The translations under genes and the position numbers were made by a program. A stretch of DNA of 64,000 nt from Flavobacteriaceae bacterium CRH (GTDB taxonomy: Bacteria; Bacteroidota; Bacteroidia; Flavobacteriales; Flavobacteriaceae), in the NCBI GenBank assembly GCA_001507425.1, contig LMAJ01000010.1, positions 1 through 64,000 of the forward strand. Reading direction: 5' to 3'. Numbering within the stretch: the stretch's first letter is position 1; the number at the start of each line of letters is the position of its first letter. This document shows, piece by piece, positions 1 through 8,528 of the stretch. The notes beneath the pieces were generated by a model. It worked only from the letters and a program-made list of their open reading frames with translations, was not told where the DNA came from and searched no databases.

Positions 1-11
1 ACTAACGACCT

Positions 12-120
12 TAAGGTGGTTATTGCGGCGGGGCTCACCTCTTCCCATCCCGAACAGAGTAGTTAAGCCCGCCTGCGCAGATGGTACTGCAGTTATGTGG
101 GAGAGTATGTCGTCGCCTTT
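12..120 (+). rRNA. rrf: 5S ribosomal RNA
   Basis: The stretch has the conserved 5S core (CCCATCCCGAACAG near 45-58 and the GGGAGAGTATG arm near 100-110). Its ends pair as helix I (AAGGTGG at 13-19 with TCGCCTT at 113-119). It is the distal gene of an rRNA operon whose 16S and 23S genes would lie to the left of the window. The exact mature ends are estimated from the pairing. Confidence 0.96.
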
Positions 121-126
121 CTTTTT

Positions 127-159
127 AAAACACCCTTCATCATAGATGAAGGGTGTTTT
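127..159 (+). terminator. rRNA operon terminator
   Basis: A perfect stem (ACACCCTTCATC paired with GATGAAGGGTGT) with A-rich and T-rich flanks lies directly after 5S rRNA, the expected place for an intrinsic terminator of the rrn operon. Confidence 0.9.
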
Positions 160-281
160 CGTTTATATCAAGTTTTTAAATTTAGTTAAGAATATAGAAT
201 AAAGTTTAATTTTTTCTGTTAAATTAAAGTCAAATTTGGGTTTTAAACTATGACGGGTTAGCCTTTTTGAATGTGAATCTG

Positions 282-289
282 TATTTTTG
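282..289 (+). promoter_or_regulatory. -7 box for pafA
   Basis: TATTTTTG matches the Bacteroidota -7 consensus TAnnTTTG and lies 21 nt before the ATG of the phosphatase gene. I see no well-spaced -33 TTG. The rest of 160-309 is AT-rich with nothing else recognisable. Confidence 0.5.
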
Positions 290-309
290 TATTAAATTAT
301 AATTTAAGT

Positions 310-1926
310 ATGAAAAAAAGTATTGTATTGTTGACATTGTTTGTTATCTCAAATTTAAGTGCTCAACAACGTCCTAAATTGGTTGTCGGTATTGTGGTTG
401 ATCAGATGAAAATGGAATATTTATATCGGTTTTCAGATGATTTTTCTCCAAATGGATTTAAAAGATTAATGAATGATGGATATACTTTTCAGAATATGCA
501 TTATAATTATATGCCAACTTATACTGCTCCTGGGCATGCATCGATTTATACTGGTACAACACCATCTACACATGGAATTGTGGGGAATGAATGGTTTAGT
601 AGGTCTCTAGGAAAAGAAATGTATTGTACTGATGATGCTTCGGTAAAAACAGTTGGGGATGGAACAGCAGAAGAAGGTGCAATGTCTCCAAAAAACCTGC
701 AAGCTACTACAATTACCGATGAAGTTCGAATGGGAACTAATTTTGCAGGTAAGGTTATTGGAATGAGTCTGAAAGATCGAGGCGCAATTTTACCGGCAGG
801 ACATTTTGCTAATTGGGCTTTTTGGTATAGCAAAACGGGTTCTTTTATTTCCAGTACTTTTTACGGTGAAAAATTGCCGGAATGGGTTTCTCAATTCAAT
901 AAAGAGAAGCATTATATGCCTTACATTAATAAAGGTTGGGACTTATATAAACCGGCTTCTACATATAATGAAAGTTTACCGGATAATAACCCTTATGAAG
1001 GGAAGTTATATGGAAGCTCGGCTCCCGTCTTTCCATATGATTTAAAAACAATGTATGAGAAAAATGACGCTGGTGTCTTAAGAGCTACTCCATATGGTAA
1101 TGATCTATTGGCAGAATTTGCTATGAAAGCTATTGAAAAGGAAGAATTAGGTAAAGATAATATCACAGACTTTTTAACAGTTAGTTTTTCTTCTACAGAT
1201 TATGTTGGGCATTTATTAGGACCACGTTCTATGGAACTTCAGGATACTTATTTAAGATTAGATCAAACTATCGCTGATTTTCTTAATTATCTTGATAAAA
1301 CGGTTGGTAAAGACAATTACTTACTTTTCTTAACGGCTGATCATGCCGGTGCAGAAAATGTAATTTACCTGAAAGATCATAAATATAATGTAGATAATTA
1401 TCCATCTAAAGATGTTAAGAAAAGTTTACAGGATTTTTCTATAAAAACTTTTGGTGTTGATTTAGTTTTGAATTATTCAAATTTTAATATTTATTTCAAC
1501 AAACAAATTATCAAAGAGAAAGCATTAGAACTAGTAAAAGTAAAGCAAGCTTTTAAAGAATTCCTGATTTCACAGCCACAAGTTAAGAGAGTGTATACAG
1601 AAGAAGAAATCTTGGCTAATTCTGGAAATGACTATTATCTCAATTTTGTTGCCAAAGGATATGATGTTACTCAGGATGGGGATATGATTATTATAGATAA
1701 GCCCGGAGATATTGAGTATTCTACTACGGGTACATCACACGGGACTCCTTATAGCTATGATACACATGTACCAGCTATTTTTTACGGCTGGCATATAAAA
1801 AAGGGTGAATCATATGATAAAAAAGTAATCACTGAAATAGCTCCAACAATAGCTCAAAAAATTAAAGTAGCTTTTCCAAATGGAACTGAAGCAAAAGTAT
1901 TACAAGAAGTTTTAGATGAAAAATAA
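310..1926 (+). CDS. pafA: alkaline phosphatase, PafA type
   Basis: This is a periplasmic phosphomonoesterase of the alkaline phosphatase superfamily, of the PafA type known from Elizabethkingia and other flavobacteria. Residues 1-19 form a signal peptide (cleavage likely after LSA). The active site can be read by eye: D31, the nucleophile T72 in TYTAPGH, N93, K155 and R157 in SLKDRG, D297/H301 in DYVGH, D344/H345 in TADHAG, and H486 near the end. These match the PafA metal-ligand, Lys and Arg positions with a constant offset. The 538-residue length is normal. It stands alone between the rrn operon and a convergent ald gene and releases phosphate from organic esters. I see no phosphate-box upstream, which fits PafA enzymes that are expressed irrespective of phosphate level. 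Confidence 0.93.
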   Translation: MKKSIVLLTLFVISNLSAQQRPKLVVGIVVDQMKMEYLYRFSDDFSPNGFKRLMNDGYTFQNMHYNYMPTYTAPGHASIYTGTTPSTHGIVGNEWFSRSLGKEMYCTDDASVKTVGDGTAEEGAMSPKNLQATTITDEVRMGTNFAGKVIGMSLKDRGAILPAGHFANWAFWYSKTGSFISSTFYGEKLPEWVSQFNKEKHYMPYINKGWDLYKPASTYNESLPDNNPYEGKLYGSSAPVFPYDLKTMYEKNDAGVLRATPYGNDLLAEFAMKAIEKEELGKDNITDFLTVSFSSTDYVGHLLGPRSMELQDTYLRLDQTIADFLNYLDKTVGKDNYLLFLTADHAGAENVIYLKDHKYNVDNYPSKDVKKSLQDFSIKTFGVDLVLNYSNFNIYFNKQIIKEKALELVKVKQAFKEFLISQPQVKRVYTEEEILANSGNDYYLNFVAKGYDVTQDGDMIIIDKPGDIEYSTTGTSHGTPYSYDTHVPAIFYGWHIKKGESYDKKVITEIAPTIAQKIKVAFPNGTEAKVLQEVLDEK

Positions 1927-1949
1927 ACTGTAATAGAACTAAAAAATTA

Positions 1950-1978
1950 AACCTGTCTAAATAGACAGGTTTTTTTAT
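1950..1978 (+). terminator. terminator after pafA
   Basis: AACCTGTCT pairs with AGACAGGTT across an AAAT loop and is followed by a T-run, 24 nt after the pafA stop. Confidence 0.85.
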
Positions 1979-1984
1979 AACCAT

Positions 1985-2016
1985 AAAAAAGGCTTTTCAG
2001 TTAAGAAAAGCCTTTT
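1985..2016 (-). terminator. terminator after ald
   Basis: AAAAGGCTTTT pairs with AAAAGCCTTTT. Read on the minus strand the stem ends in a T-run, 44 nt beyond the ald stop. Together with the previous hairpin it insulates the convergent pair. Confidence 0.8.
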
Positions 2017-2059
2017 AAATTTAGTGATTTACTAATCACTTATGTTATTTATGTTAGCA

Positions 2060-3178
2060 TTATGCGTTTGCTAATACTAATTCTTCATTAAATGGAAGAT
2101 TCCAAGCTTCAGCAACTCCTTTGTAAAGGATTTTTCCGTTAGCAATGTTTAATCCTTTTTTCAATTCTTCATTTTCATTACAAGCTTTTTGCCATCCTTT
2201 GTTTGCTAATTGAACAGCATAAGGCAATGTAGCATTTGTTAAAGCCAAAGTTGATGTATAAGGAACAGCACCTGGCATATTAGCAACACAGTAGTGAACA
2301 ATATCATCAATAATAAAAGTTGGATTCTCGTGAGTTGTTGGAGTACAAGTTTCAATACAACCACCTTGGTCAACAGCAACGTCAACAACAACAGTTCCCG
2401 GACGCATTAATTTAAGCATATCACGAGTAATTAAGTGAGGTGCTTTTGCTCCTGGAATTAAAACGGCACCAACAATTAAGTCAGCATCTTTAATTGCTCT
2501 TGTAATATTATAATGGTTAGACATTTCGGTATTTACATTTGCAGGCATAATATCATCTAAATGGCGTAGACGTGGCAAACTTAAATCCATAATAGTAACC
2601 TGAGCTCCTAAACCAGCAGCCATTTTTGCAGCTTGAGTTCCTACGATACCTCCACCTAAAACTAATACTTTGGCTGGTGGTACACCTGGAACACCACCTA
2701 AAAGAATTCCTCTTCCTTTTAATGGTTTTTCAAGATATTTTGCACCTTGTTGAATTGCCATACGACCTGCAACTTCAGACATTGGAACTAATAATGGTAA
2801 ACTACGATCTGCTTTTTCAACTGTTTCATAAGCTAAACATACAGCTCCTTTTTCAAGCATTGCATGCGTTAAAGGCTCAGATGAAGCAAAGTGAAAGTAT
2901 GTGAAAAGTAATTGGTCTTTTTTGATCAATGGATATTCTGATGCAATTGGCTCTTTTACTTTAATGATCATTTCAGCGATAGCGTACACTTCTTCGATAG
3001 TTGCTAAAACTACAGCACCAGCATTTGTATATTCTTCATCACTGAATCCACTTCCTAAACCGGCAGTTGACTGAACATAAACTACATGTCCGTTGTTTTT
3101 CATTTCAGAAACACCTGCAGGTGTTAAAGCAACACGATTTTCATTATTCTTAATTTCTTTTGGAACACCTATTATCAT
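2060..3178 (-). CDS. ald: alanine dehydrogenase
   Basis: Reversible NAD-dependent oxidative deamination of L-alanine to pyruvate and ammonia, in the cytoplasm. The catalytic residues known for the family fall at the canonical numbers: R15, K75 (KVKEP), H96 (YFHFASS) and D270 (VVVDVAVD). The NAD-binding Rossmann motif VLVLGGGIVG is at 171-180. The 372-residue length is standard. An Lrp/AsnC regulator is encoded divergently 200 bp away, the arrangement seen where such a regulator controls ald in response to alanine. A TAGCTTTG -7 box lies 38 nt upstream of the start. Confidence 0.97.
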   Translation of the reverse strand: MIIGVPKEIKNNENRVALTPAGVSEMKNNGHVVYVQSTAGLGSGFSDEEYTNAGAVVLATIEEVYAIAEMIIKVKEPIASEYPLIKKDQLLFTYFHFASSEPLTHAMLEKGAVCLAYETVEKADRSLPLLVPMSEVAGRMAIQQGAKYLEKPLKGRGILLGGVPGVPPAKVLVLGGGIVGTQAAKMAAGLGAQVTIMDLSLPRLRHLDDIMPANVNTEMSNHYNITRAIKDADLIVGAVLIPGAKAPHLITRDMLKLMRPGTVVVDVAVDQGGCIETCTPTTHENPTFIIDDIVHYCVANMPGAVPYTSTLALTNATLPYAVQLANKGWQKACNENEELKKGLNIANGKILYKGVAEAWNLPFNEELVLANA

Positions 3179-3215
3179 CTGTTATATTTTTTAGTTTCTT
3201 TTGAATTTGTTCTTA

Positions 3216-3223
3216 CAAAGCTA
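3216..3223 (-). promoter_or_regulatory. -7 box for ald
   Basis: On the minus strand this reads TAGCTTTG, an exact TAnnTTTG match in the ald/lrp divergent region. The -33 element is not obvious, which would fit an activated promoter. Confidence 0.5.
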
Positions 3224-3378
3224 CAGATAGAGAAGATATTATGGATATATGGTTGATAAATAAGAAAATATTATTTTATTTAGTAATTTTACAGAAAAAT
3301 ATTCTTTTTAAAGCCATTTGTATTTGCCTAAAAAGAAAAAATGACTAAATTTTAGTAACCTAATCAAACGTTTTCGTT

Positions 3379-3837
3379 ATGGCTTTAGATGAAATTGACA
3401 AAAAAATCCTACGACTTTTACAAGAAAATGCGCACTACACTTTGAAGGACATTGCAAATAAAATAAATTTGTCGCTGACGCCGGTTCATGATAGGGTTAA
3501 ACGTCTTGAAAAAGAGGGTGTTATAGAGAAATATGTTTCGATTTTAAACAAGAAAAAACTAGGGAATAATCTAACGGTTTATTGTCAGGTCACACTTACC
3601 AAACAAACCTATGATACCTCAGAAGGATTCAATCAGTCTATTTTGAATTTACCAGAGGTTGTAGAATGTAATTACGTTTCCGGAAATTTCGATTATATGC
3701 TTAAAATTATTATTCCGGATATGGAAAGTTATCATCACTTTCATCAAAAAAAATTATCAATCTTACCAGAGGTTTCTCTTATAAATACTGTTTTTGTAAT
3801 TTCAGAAGTAAAAAGTACAACAGTTTTACCAATTTAA
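3379..3837 (+). CDS. Lrp/AsnC family transcriptional regulator
   Basis: A 152-residue feast/famine regulator. The winged helix-turn-helix is at residues 1-60 (start ALDEIDKKILRLLQ, recognition helix around LSLTPVHDRVKRLEKEG). The RAM ligand-binding and oligomerisation domain spans about 65-145 and ends in the typical VFVISEVKSTT strand. It is divergent from ald, and the short shared intergenic region suggests that it controls ald and itself. The ligand, probably alanine, is inferred from that neighbour only. Confidence 0.93.
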   Translation: MALDEIDKKILRLLQENAHYTLKDIANKINLSLTPVHDRVKRLEKEGVIEKYVSILNKKKLGNNLTVYCQVTLTKQTYDTSEGFNQSILNLPEVVECNYVSGNFDYMLKIIIPDMESYHHFHQKKLSILPEVSLINTVFVISEVKSTTVLPI

Positions 3838-3847
3838 ATCAAAGCAA

Positions 3848-3876
3848 AAAACCATCAGGAAAAACTTGATGGTTTT
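3848..3876. terminator. bidirectional terminator between lrp and gap
   Basis: AAAACCATCA pairs with TGATGGTTTT, with A-rich and T-rich sides on both strands. It serves two convergent genes. Confidence 0.8.
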
Positions 3877-3901
3877 AAGAATAGTGGTTTTTGGTTGTAT
3901 A

Positions 3902-5350
3902 TTAGTAATAAGTAAAACGTCTTACTTTTGCAATGTATTTGGCTAAACGAATAACCTGATGACTATAACCATATTCGTTATCGTACCAAATATAAAGAAC
4001 AATACTTTTTCCATCTTTTGAAACTATTGTTGCATTACTGTCATAAATTGATGGAGCAGAAGTTCCAACAATGTCAGATGAAACCAATTCGTTATTCAAT
4101 GAATATTTAATTTGTTCTACTAATTCGCCTTCTAAGGCATATTTCTTCATTATTTTATTAATTGCAGCAATAGAAGTAGCTTTTTTAACTTCTAAATTCA
4201 AAACAACTAAAGATCCGTTTGGCACAGGGACTCTAATAGCATTTGAAGTTAGTTTTCCTTCAAGAGAAGGAATCGCTTTTGCAACAGCACTTCCAGCACC
4301 AGTTTCTGTAATTACCATGTTTAAGGCAGCGGCTCTTCCACGGCGGTACTTTTTATGCATATTATCTACCAGATTCTGATCATTTGTATAAGCATGAATG
4401 GTTTCTAAATGCCCTTTTACAACTCCTAAAGAATCTTCAATAACTTTCAAAATAGGAGTGATGGCATTTGTAGTACAAGAAGCTGCGGAAAAAATATTTA
4501 TTTCGTCAGGATTATATTCATTATGATTAACGCCATGAACAATATTTGGAATTCCTTTTCCCGGAGCAGTCAACAAAACTTTACTCGCTCCATTCGAAGT
4601 TAAATGTCTTTTTAGATCTTGTTCAGTTGTAAAAGCTCCCGTATTATCAATAACCAGTGCATCATTAATTCCGTATTCGGTATAATCGATCTCTTCGGGT
4701 GTATTTGCACTAATTATGTGCACCGTAGTTCCGTTAATAATCAAAGCATTATTTTTTGGATCAGCAATTACAGATCCCTGAAAATCTCCGTGAATAGAAT
4801 CGTATCGTAATAAAGAAGCTCTTTTCTCTAAAATAGAAACATCATTTTTATCACGGGTAACTATTGCTCTCAAACGCAATTGGTTTCCTTTTCCGGTTTT
4901 CGACATTAGCTCTCTTGCTAATAATCGACCAATTCTGCCAAAACCATATAAAACAACATCTTTTGGTTGAATTTCTTCCGATGATTTGGCTTTTTTCAAT
5001 TTGTCAAGAACAAAATATCTTGCATCAGGATATTTTTCTTCTTCCAAGCAATATTCATAAGTTAATTTTCCAAGATCTAATTTTGCAGGTGGAAGATCCA
5101 GAGTTAGAATAACTTTTGCAATTTCAACAGAATCAAAAATGGTGATTGGCTTACCAACAAATTCACCAGCATATTGATGTAAATTGATGATGTCACTAAC
5201 ATTTTTGTCTAATAATTGATTCTTGAATAAAACCATTTCTATGGATTTATCATACCATAAATCGCTTATGACTTTTATTAATTCGACTCCGGCTCTTCTT
5301 CGGTCGACTTGTAATGATACCTCTTTTTGGTACAAAGATTTTTTACTCAT
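3902..5350 (-). CDS. gap: glyceraldehyde-3-phosphate dehydrogenase, N-terminally extended
   Basis: The catalytic core is classic GAPDH: the NAD-binding motif GFGRIGR at 136-142, the active cysteine C292 in SAASCTTNA and H319, 27 residues later as in textbook enzymes (C149/H176), and the C-terminal WYDNEYGYS. The protein is 482 residues rather than about 335. The first ~130 residues are an extra, mostly helical domain with no motif I can name. Long GAPDHs of this kind are known in Bacteroidota and are usually thought distinct from the short glycolytic copy. The direction of catalysis (glycolytic or gluconeogenic) cannot be told from sequence. The ATG start is supported because the extension is in frame and continuous. 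Confidence 0.93.
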   Translation of the reverse strand: MSKKSLYQKEVSLQVDRRRAGVELIKVISDLWYDKSIEMVLFKNQLLDKNVSDIINLHQYAGEFVGKPITIFDSVEIAKVILTLDLPPAKLDLGKLTYEYCLEEEKYPDARYFVLDKLKKAKSSEEIQPKDVVLYGFGRIGRLLARELMSKTGKGNQLRLRAIVTRDKNDVSILEKRASLLRYDSIHGDFQGSVIADPKNNALIINGTTVHIISANTPEEIDYTEYGINDALVIDNTGAFTTEQDLKRHLTSNGASKVLLTAPGKGIPNIVHGVNHNEYNPDEINIFSAASCTTNAITPILKVIEDSLGVVKGHLETIHAYTNDQNLVDNMHKKYRRGRAAALNMVITETGAGSAVAKAIPSLEGKLTSNAIRVPVPNGSLVVLNLEVKKATSIAAINKIMKKYALEGELVEQIKYSLNNELVSSDIVGTSAPSIYDSNATIVSKDGKSIVLYIWYDNEYGYSHQVIRLAKYIAKVRRFTYY

Positions 5351-5399
5351 AATTGATTAAATTGAAAAAATAAAAAGCACAATATTTTAAAATTTTGCG

Positions 5400-5407
5400 C
5401 AAAAGTA
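5400..5407 (-). promoter_or_regulatory. -7 box for gap
   Basis: On the minus strand this is TACTTTTG, an exact TAnnTTTG match, 50 nt upstream of the gap ATG. Confidence 0.55.
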
Positions 5408-5456
5408 TCCATTTCAATCGATTTCGTAAACTATTTTAGTATTTATTTTTAGAAAT

Positions 5457-5489
5457 AAAAAAAGCCACCTTATTGCTAAGATGACTTTT
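5457..5489 (-). terminator. terminator after htrA
   Basis: On the minus strand AAAGTCATCTTA pairs (with G-U pairs) with TAAGGTGGCTTT and runs into a T-tract, about 90 nt after the htrA stop. Confidence 0.7.
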
Positions 5490-5510
5490 GAAATTATATT
5501 TTTTGAAAAA

Positions 5511-5573
5511 GTTTTCAGTTTCAGTCACAGTTTTTCAGTCTTAAAAAACTGTAAAAAGAGACTAAATACTGTG
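5511..5573. repeat. CAGTTTT/ACTG quasi-palindrome
   Basis: Iterated CAGTTT-like words form a hairpin (ACAGTTTTT at 5527-5535 with AAAAACTGT at 5544-5552), flanked by further CAGT and ACTG words. It lies directly after the htrA stop codon. It shares its vocabulary with the element at 37174-37232. Confidence 0.7.
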
Positions 5574-5580
5574 ATTATTT

Positions 5581-6981
5581 TTAGATGATAATTCTAAAAA
5601 TTTCACCATTTTTATTGATCATTTCAATACGAACACTTTGGCCTTCATCTTTTTTACTTAAAAGTTTTGAAACCGTTTCAACATTCGTTGCTTTAATATT
5701 ATCGATACTTAAAATAATATTGCCCTGAAGTTCATTCTGATATTGCATCAAATTCTCATTGCTAATGTTTTTAATTTTTACACCATAATCAATACGGAAT
5801 TTCTTTTTGTCAGCAGCATCAATATTCTCCAGTTCAATTCCTTTAAATTCAGTACTGTAAAATTCATTTTTACTTAAAGTTACCGGAACAACTTTTGTTT
5901 TTCCTTGTTGCATATAAGTCACTTTAACGACATCATTTGGTCGCTTCGTATTGATGTAACCCGAAAGATCAGCATAAGTTGCGATGTTTTGATCATCAAG
6001 TTTTACAATAATATCTCCTTTTGCAAGTCCGGCTTTTTCAGCTCCCGAATTTTTAGAAACTTTACTAATATAAAAACCTTGAGTTTGGGAAATTCCTAAT
6101 TCTTTAGACGCATTACTGTTCAATTCACCACCTTCAACACCAAGAATTCCTCTTTGAACATTCCCAAATTCCATTATATCTTCAATAATTTTTCGGGCAA
6201 TATTAGAAGGAACTGCAAAAGAATAGCCAACATAAGAACCTGTCATTGAAGAAATCATGGTGTTAATACCAATCAATTCTCCTCGTGTATTTACTAATGC
6301 ACCACCACTATTTCCTGGATTTACTGCAGCATCAGTCTGAATAAAGGATTGAATTCCGTTTGTGTCTAAATTTCTGGCTTTCGCCGAAACAATACCCGCC
6401 GTTACAGTTGATGTTAAGTTATAAGGATTTCCGACAGCCAAAACCCATTCTCCAATTTTTACGGAATCTGAATTTGCAAATGCTGTGTAAGGAAGTTTTT
6501 CGTCAGCATTAATCTTTAATAATGCGATATCCATTTTAGAATCTGTACCGATAAGTTTTGCAGTATACGATTTTTTATTGTTCAGCGTAATTTCAATTTC
6601 CGAAGCATCTTTAATAACGTGATTGTTCGTTACTATATAACCATCTTCAGAAATAATAACACCAGAACCGGTTCCAACTTGTTCTTGTTGTTGTTGACCG
6701 CCATAACCATAGAAAAATTCCATCATTGGGTTACTAACCGTTCGTCTCGAAACATTTTTTACGTGCACAACAGTGTGAATTGTTTTATCGGCAGCTTCAG
6801 TAAAATCTACAGCTTCGGAAGGTAAGCCTATCGTTTTTCCGAATGAATTGGGGGCAAGAGTCACAACTGAATTTCCTCTTCCAAAAAAAGAATTGTTGCT
6901 GTCAAATAATAACTTGTAAGCACCAAGGGTAGTGGCACCACTTAATAATGACACTAAAAATAAGGTTGAAAATCTTTTCAT
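5581..6981 (-). CDS. htrA: HtrA/DegP-family serine protease with two PDZ domains
   Basis: Periplasmic protease/chaperone that degrades misfolded envelope proteins. A signal peptide or anchor covers residues 1-25. The trypsin-like domain (about 60-260) shows the triad H121 (VTNNHVIKDA), D151 (SKMDIALLKI) and S225 (PGNSGGALV). Two PDZ domains follow (about 275-365 and 385-466). A short glutamine run (QQQQ) sits in the LA loop near residue 97. The 466-residue length is normal for DegP/DegQ. It is monocistronic, with a terminator 90 nt downstream. Whether it corresponds to DegP, DegQ or DegS in role cannot be decided, but two PDZ domains exclude a DegS-like form. Confidence 0.94.
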   Translation of the reverse strand: MKRFSTLFLVSLLSGATTLGAYKLLFDSNNSFFGRGNSVVTLAPNSFGKTIGLPSEAVDFTEAADKTIHTVVHVKNVSRRTVSNPMMEFFYGYGGQQQQEQVGTGSGVIISEDGYIVTNNHVIKDASEIEITLNNKKSYTAKLIGTDSKMDIALLKINADEKLPYTAFANSDSVKIGEWVLAVGNPYNLTSTVTAGIVSAKARNLDTNGIQSFIQTDAAVNPGNSGGALVNTRGELIGINTMISSMTGSYVGYSFAVPSNIARKIIEDIMEFGNVQRGILGVEGGELNSNASKELGISQTQGFYISKVSKNSGAEKAGLAKGDIIVKLDDQNIATYADLSGYINTKRPNDVVKVTYMQQGKTKVVPVTLSKNEFYSTEFKGIELENIDAADKKKFRIDYGVKIKNISNENLMQYQNELQGNIILSIDNIKATNVETVSKLLSKKDEGQSVRIEMINKNGEIFRIII

Positions 6982-7092
6982 AATTGGGATTTATGTTTAA
7001 GTTATTTAACGTAAAATTACTGGAAAAAATTATTTGTGAAAACGCTTTAACGCTCTTTAACAATGATTAACATTTCATTAATTAATAGTTCG

Positions 7093-7100
7093 TACTTTTG
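7093..7100 (+). promoter_or_regulatory. -7 box for dapF
   Basis: TACTTTTG matches TAnnTTTG exactly and lies 20 nt before the dapF ATG, so transcription would start very close to the gene. Confidence 0.6.
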
Positions 7101-7120
7101 TACTTATTAATACAGTAAAA

Positions 7121-7903
7121 ATGCAAATAGAATTCTATAAATATCAAGGTACGGGCAATGATTTTGTAATGATTGACAATCGTACTAATTTTTTCCCAAA
7201 AGGAGATATAAAATTAATTGAGCGTTTATGCGACAGACGTTTTGGCATTGGTGCAGACGGATTAATTTTGTTAGAAAATGATGCTGAAACCGATTTTAAA
7301 ATGGTTTATTATAACTCTGACGGAAACCAAAGTTCGATGTGCGGAAATGGTGGCCGTTGTCTTGTGGCATTTGCGAATCAATTGGGCGTTGTTAAAAACA
7401 ATACTACTTTTATTGCAACAGATGGTTTGCATCATGCATCAGTTGGTGATGACGCTATTATTTCGCTGCAAATGATTGATGTTGATGAAGTACAGCAAAA
7501 AGATTCTTATACTTTTTTAAATACTGGTTCTCCACATCATGTTCAAATTGTTGAAGATTTAGAACATTATAATGTAAAAGAAAACGGAGCTGCAATTCGT
7601 TATGGAGAATTATACGGCGAAAAAGGAAGTAATGTCAATTTCGTTAAAAAAGTGGATGACAGTACTTTTTCACTTCGTACGTACGAAAGAGGTGTTGAAG
7701 ATGAGACACTTGCTTGTGGAACCGGAGCGACTGCCGTTGCCATTGCAATGAATGCTATCGGACAAACAGATAAAACTTCGATTAATTTGAATGTTGAAGG
7801 AGGAAAATTAGTAGTTTCTTTCGATAAAATAGGAGATCATTTTACGAATGTTTTCTTAACCGGACCTGCAAAATTTGTTTTTAAAGGAACAATTGAAATT
7901 TAA
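7121..7903 (+). CDS. dapF: diaminopimelate epimerase
   Basis: Converts LL- to meso-diaminopimelate, for lysine and for peptidoglycan cross-links. The two catalytic cysteines are visible: C74 in MCGNGGRC and C199 in LACGTGATA. The N-terminal FYKYQGTGNDFV motif and the 260-residue length are standard. It is first in a plus-strand run with mltG and a lysozyme-like gene, so the neighbourhood is cell-wall themed. The gap to the next gene holds a 7-bp tandem array, which may separate expression. Confidence 0.96.
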   Translation: MQIEFYKYQGTGNDFVMIDNRTNFFPKGDIKLIERLCDRRFGIGADGLILLENDAETDFKMVYYNSDGNQSSMCGNGGRCLVAFANQLGVVKNNTTFIATDGLHHASVGDDAIISLQMIDVDEVQQKDSYTFLNTGSPHHVQIVEDLEHYNVKENGAAIRYGELYGEKGSNVNFVKKVDDSTFSLRTYERGVEDETLACGTGATAVAIAMNAIGQTDKTSINLNVEGGKLVVSFDKIGDHFTNVFLTGPAKFVFKGTIEI

Positions 7904-7939
7904 AAAGTTCAATTATTAAATTCCAATAAACGACATTTC

Positions 7940-7974
7940 AAAATCTAAAATCTAAAATCTGCAATCTAAAATCT
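7940..7974 (+). repeat. 7-bp tandem array (AAAATCT)
   Basis: Five consecutive 7-bp units, four of them AAAATCT and one GCAATCT, lie just upstream of the acetyltransferase gene. The same word recurs upstream of hisS at 27273-27309. Confidence 0.85.
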
Positions 7975-7984
7975 AAATTTTAAA

Positions 7985-8518
7985 ATGATTACACTCAAAG
8001 GTGATTCCATTTATTTACGTGCACTCGAACCTAATGATTTAGAATTTGTGTATGCCATGGAAAATGATCAGAGCATTTGGGAAGTTAGTAATACGCAAAC
8101 GCCATACAGCCGTTTTCTGGTGCGTCAATATTTAGAAAATGCGCAACAGGATATTTACGAAGCAAAACAATTACGCTTGGCAATTTGTCAGGATGAAGAT
8201 TTTCCGGCTATTGGATTAATCGATTTATTCGAGTTTGATCCCAAAAATAATAGGGCAGGAATTGGAATTGTAATTCAAAATAAAGAAAACAGGAAACAAA
8301 ACATTGGTTCTGAGGCTTTAGAGCTTTTAATCAAGTATGCGTTTCATAATTTAAATTTACATCAATTATACGCAAATATTAGTGTAGAAAATGTAGCGAG
8401 TATAGCTCTTTTTACTAAATTTGGTTTTGAGAAAATAGGAATTAAAAAAGATTGGATTTTGCTAAATGGCCACTATCAAGATGAAGCAATTTTTCAGTTA
8501 ATTAACAAACAAATTTAA
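7985..8518 (+). CDS. GNAT family N-acetyltransferase
   Basis: A 177-residue acyl-CoA-dependent acetyltransferase of the RimJ/RimL/SpeG-like branch: N-terminal LRALEPNDLEFVYAMENDQ, the central sheet, the acetyl-CoA loop around IGSEALELLIKYAF and the C-terminal NVASIALFTKFGFEKIG. The substrate (a protein N-terminus, polyamine or amino sugar) cannot be told. It ends 10 nt before mltG and is probably co-transcribed with it. Confidence 0.88.
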   Translation: MITLKGDSIYLRALEPNDLEFVYAMENDQSIWEVSNTQTPYSRFLVRQYLENAQQDIYEAKQLRLAICQDEDFPAIGLIDLFEFDPKNNRAGIGIVIQNKENRKQNIGSEALELLIKYAFHNLNLHQLYANISVENVASIALFTKFGFEKIGIKKDWILLNGHYQDEAIFQLINKQI

Positions 8519-8528
8519 ATTTTTAGTT

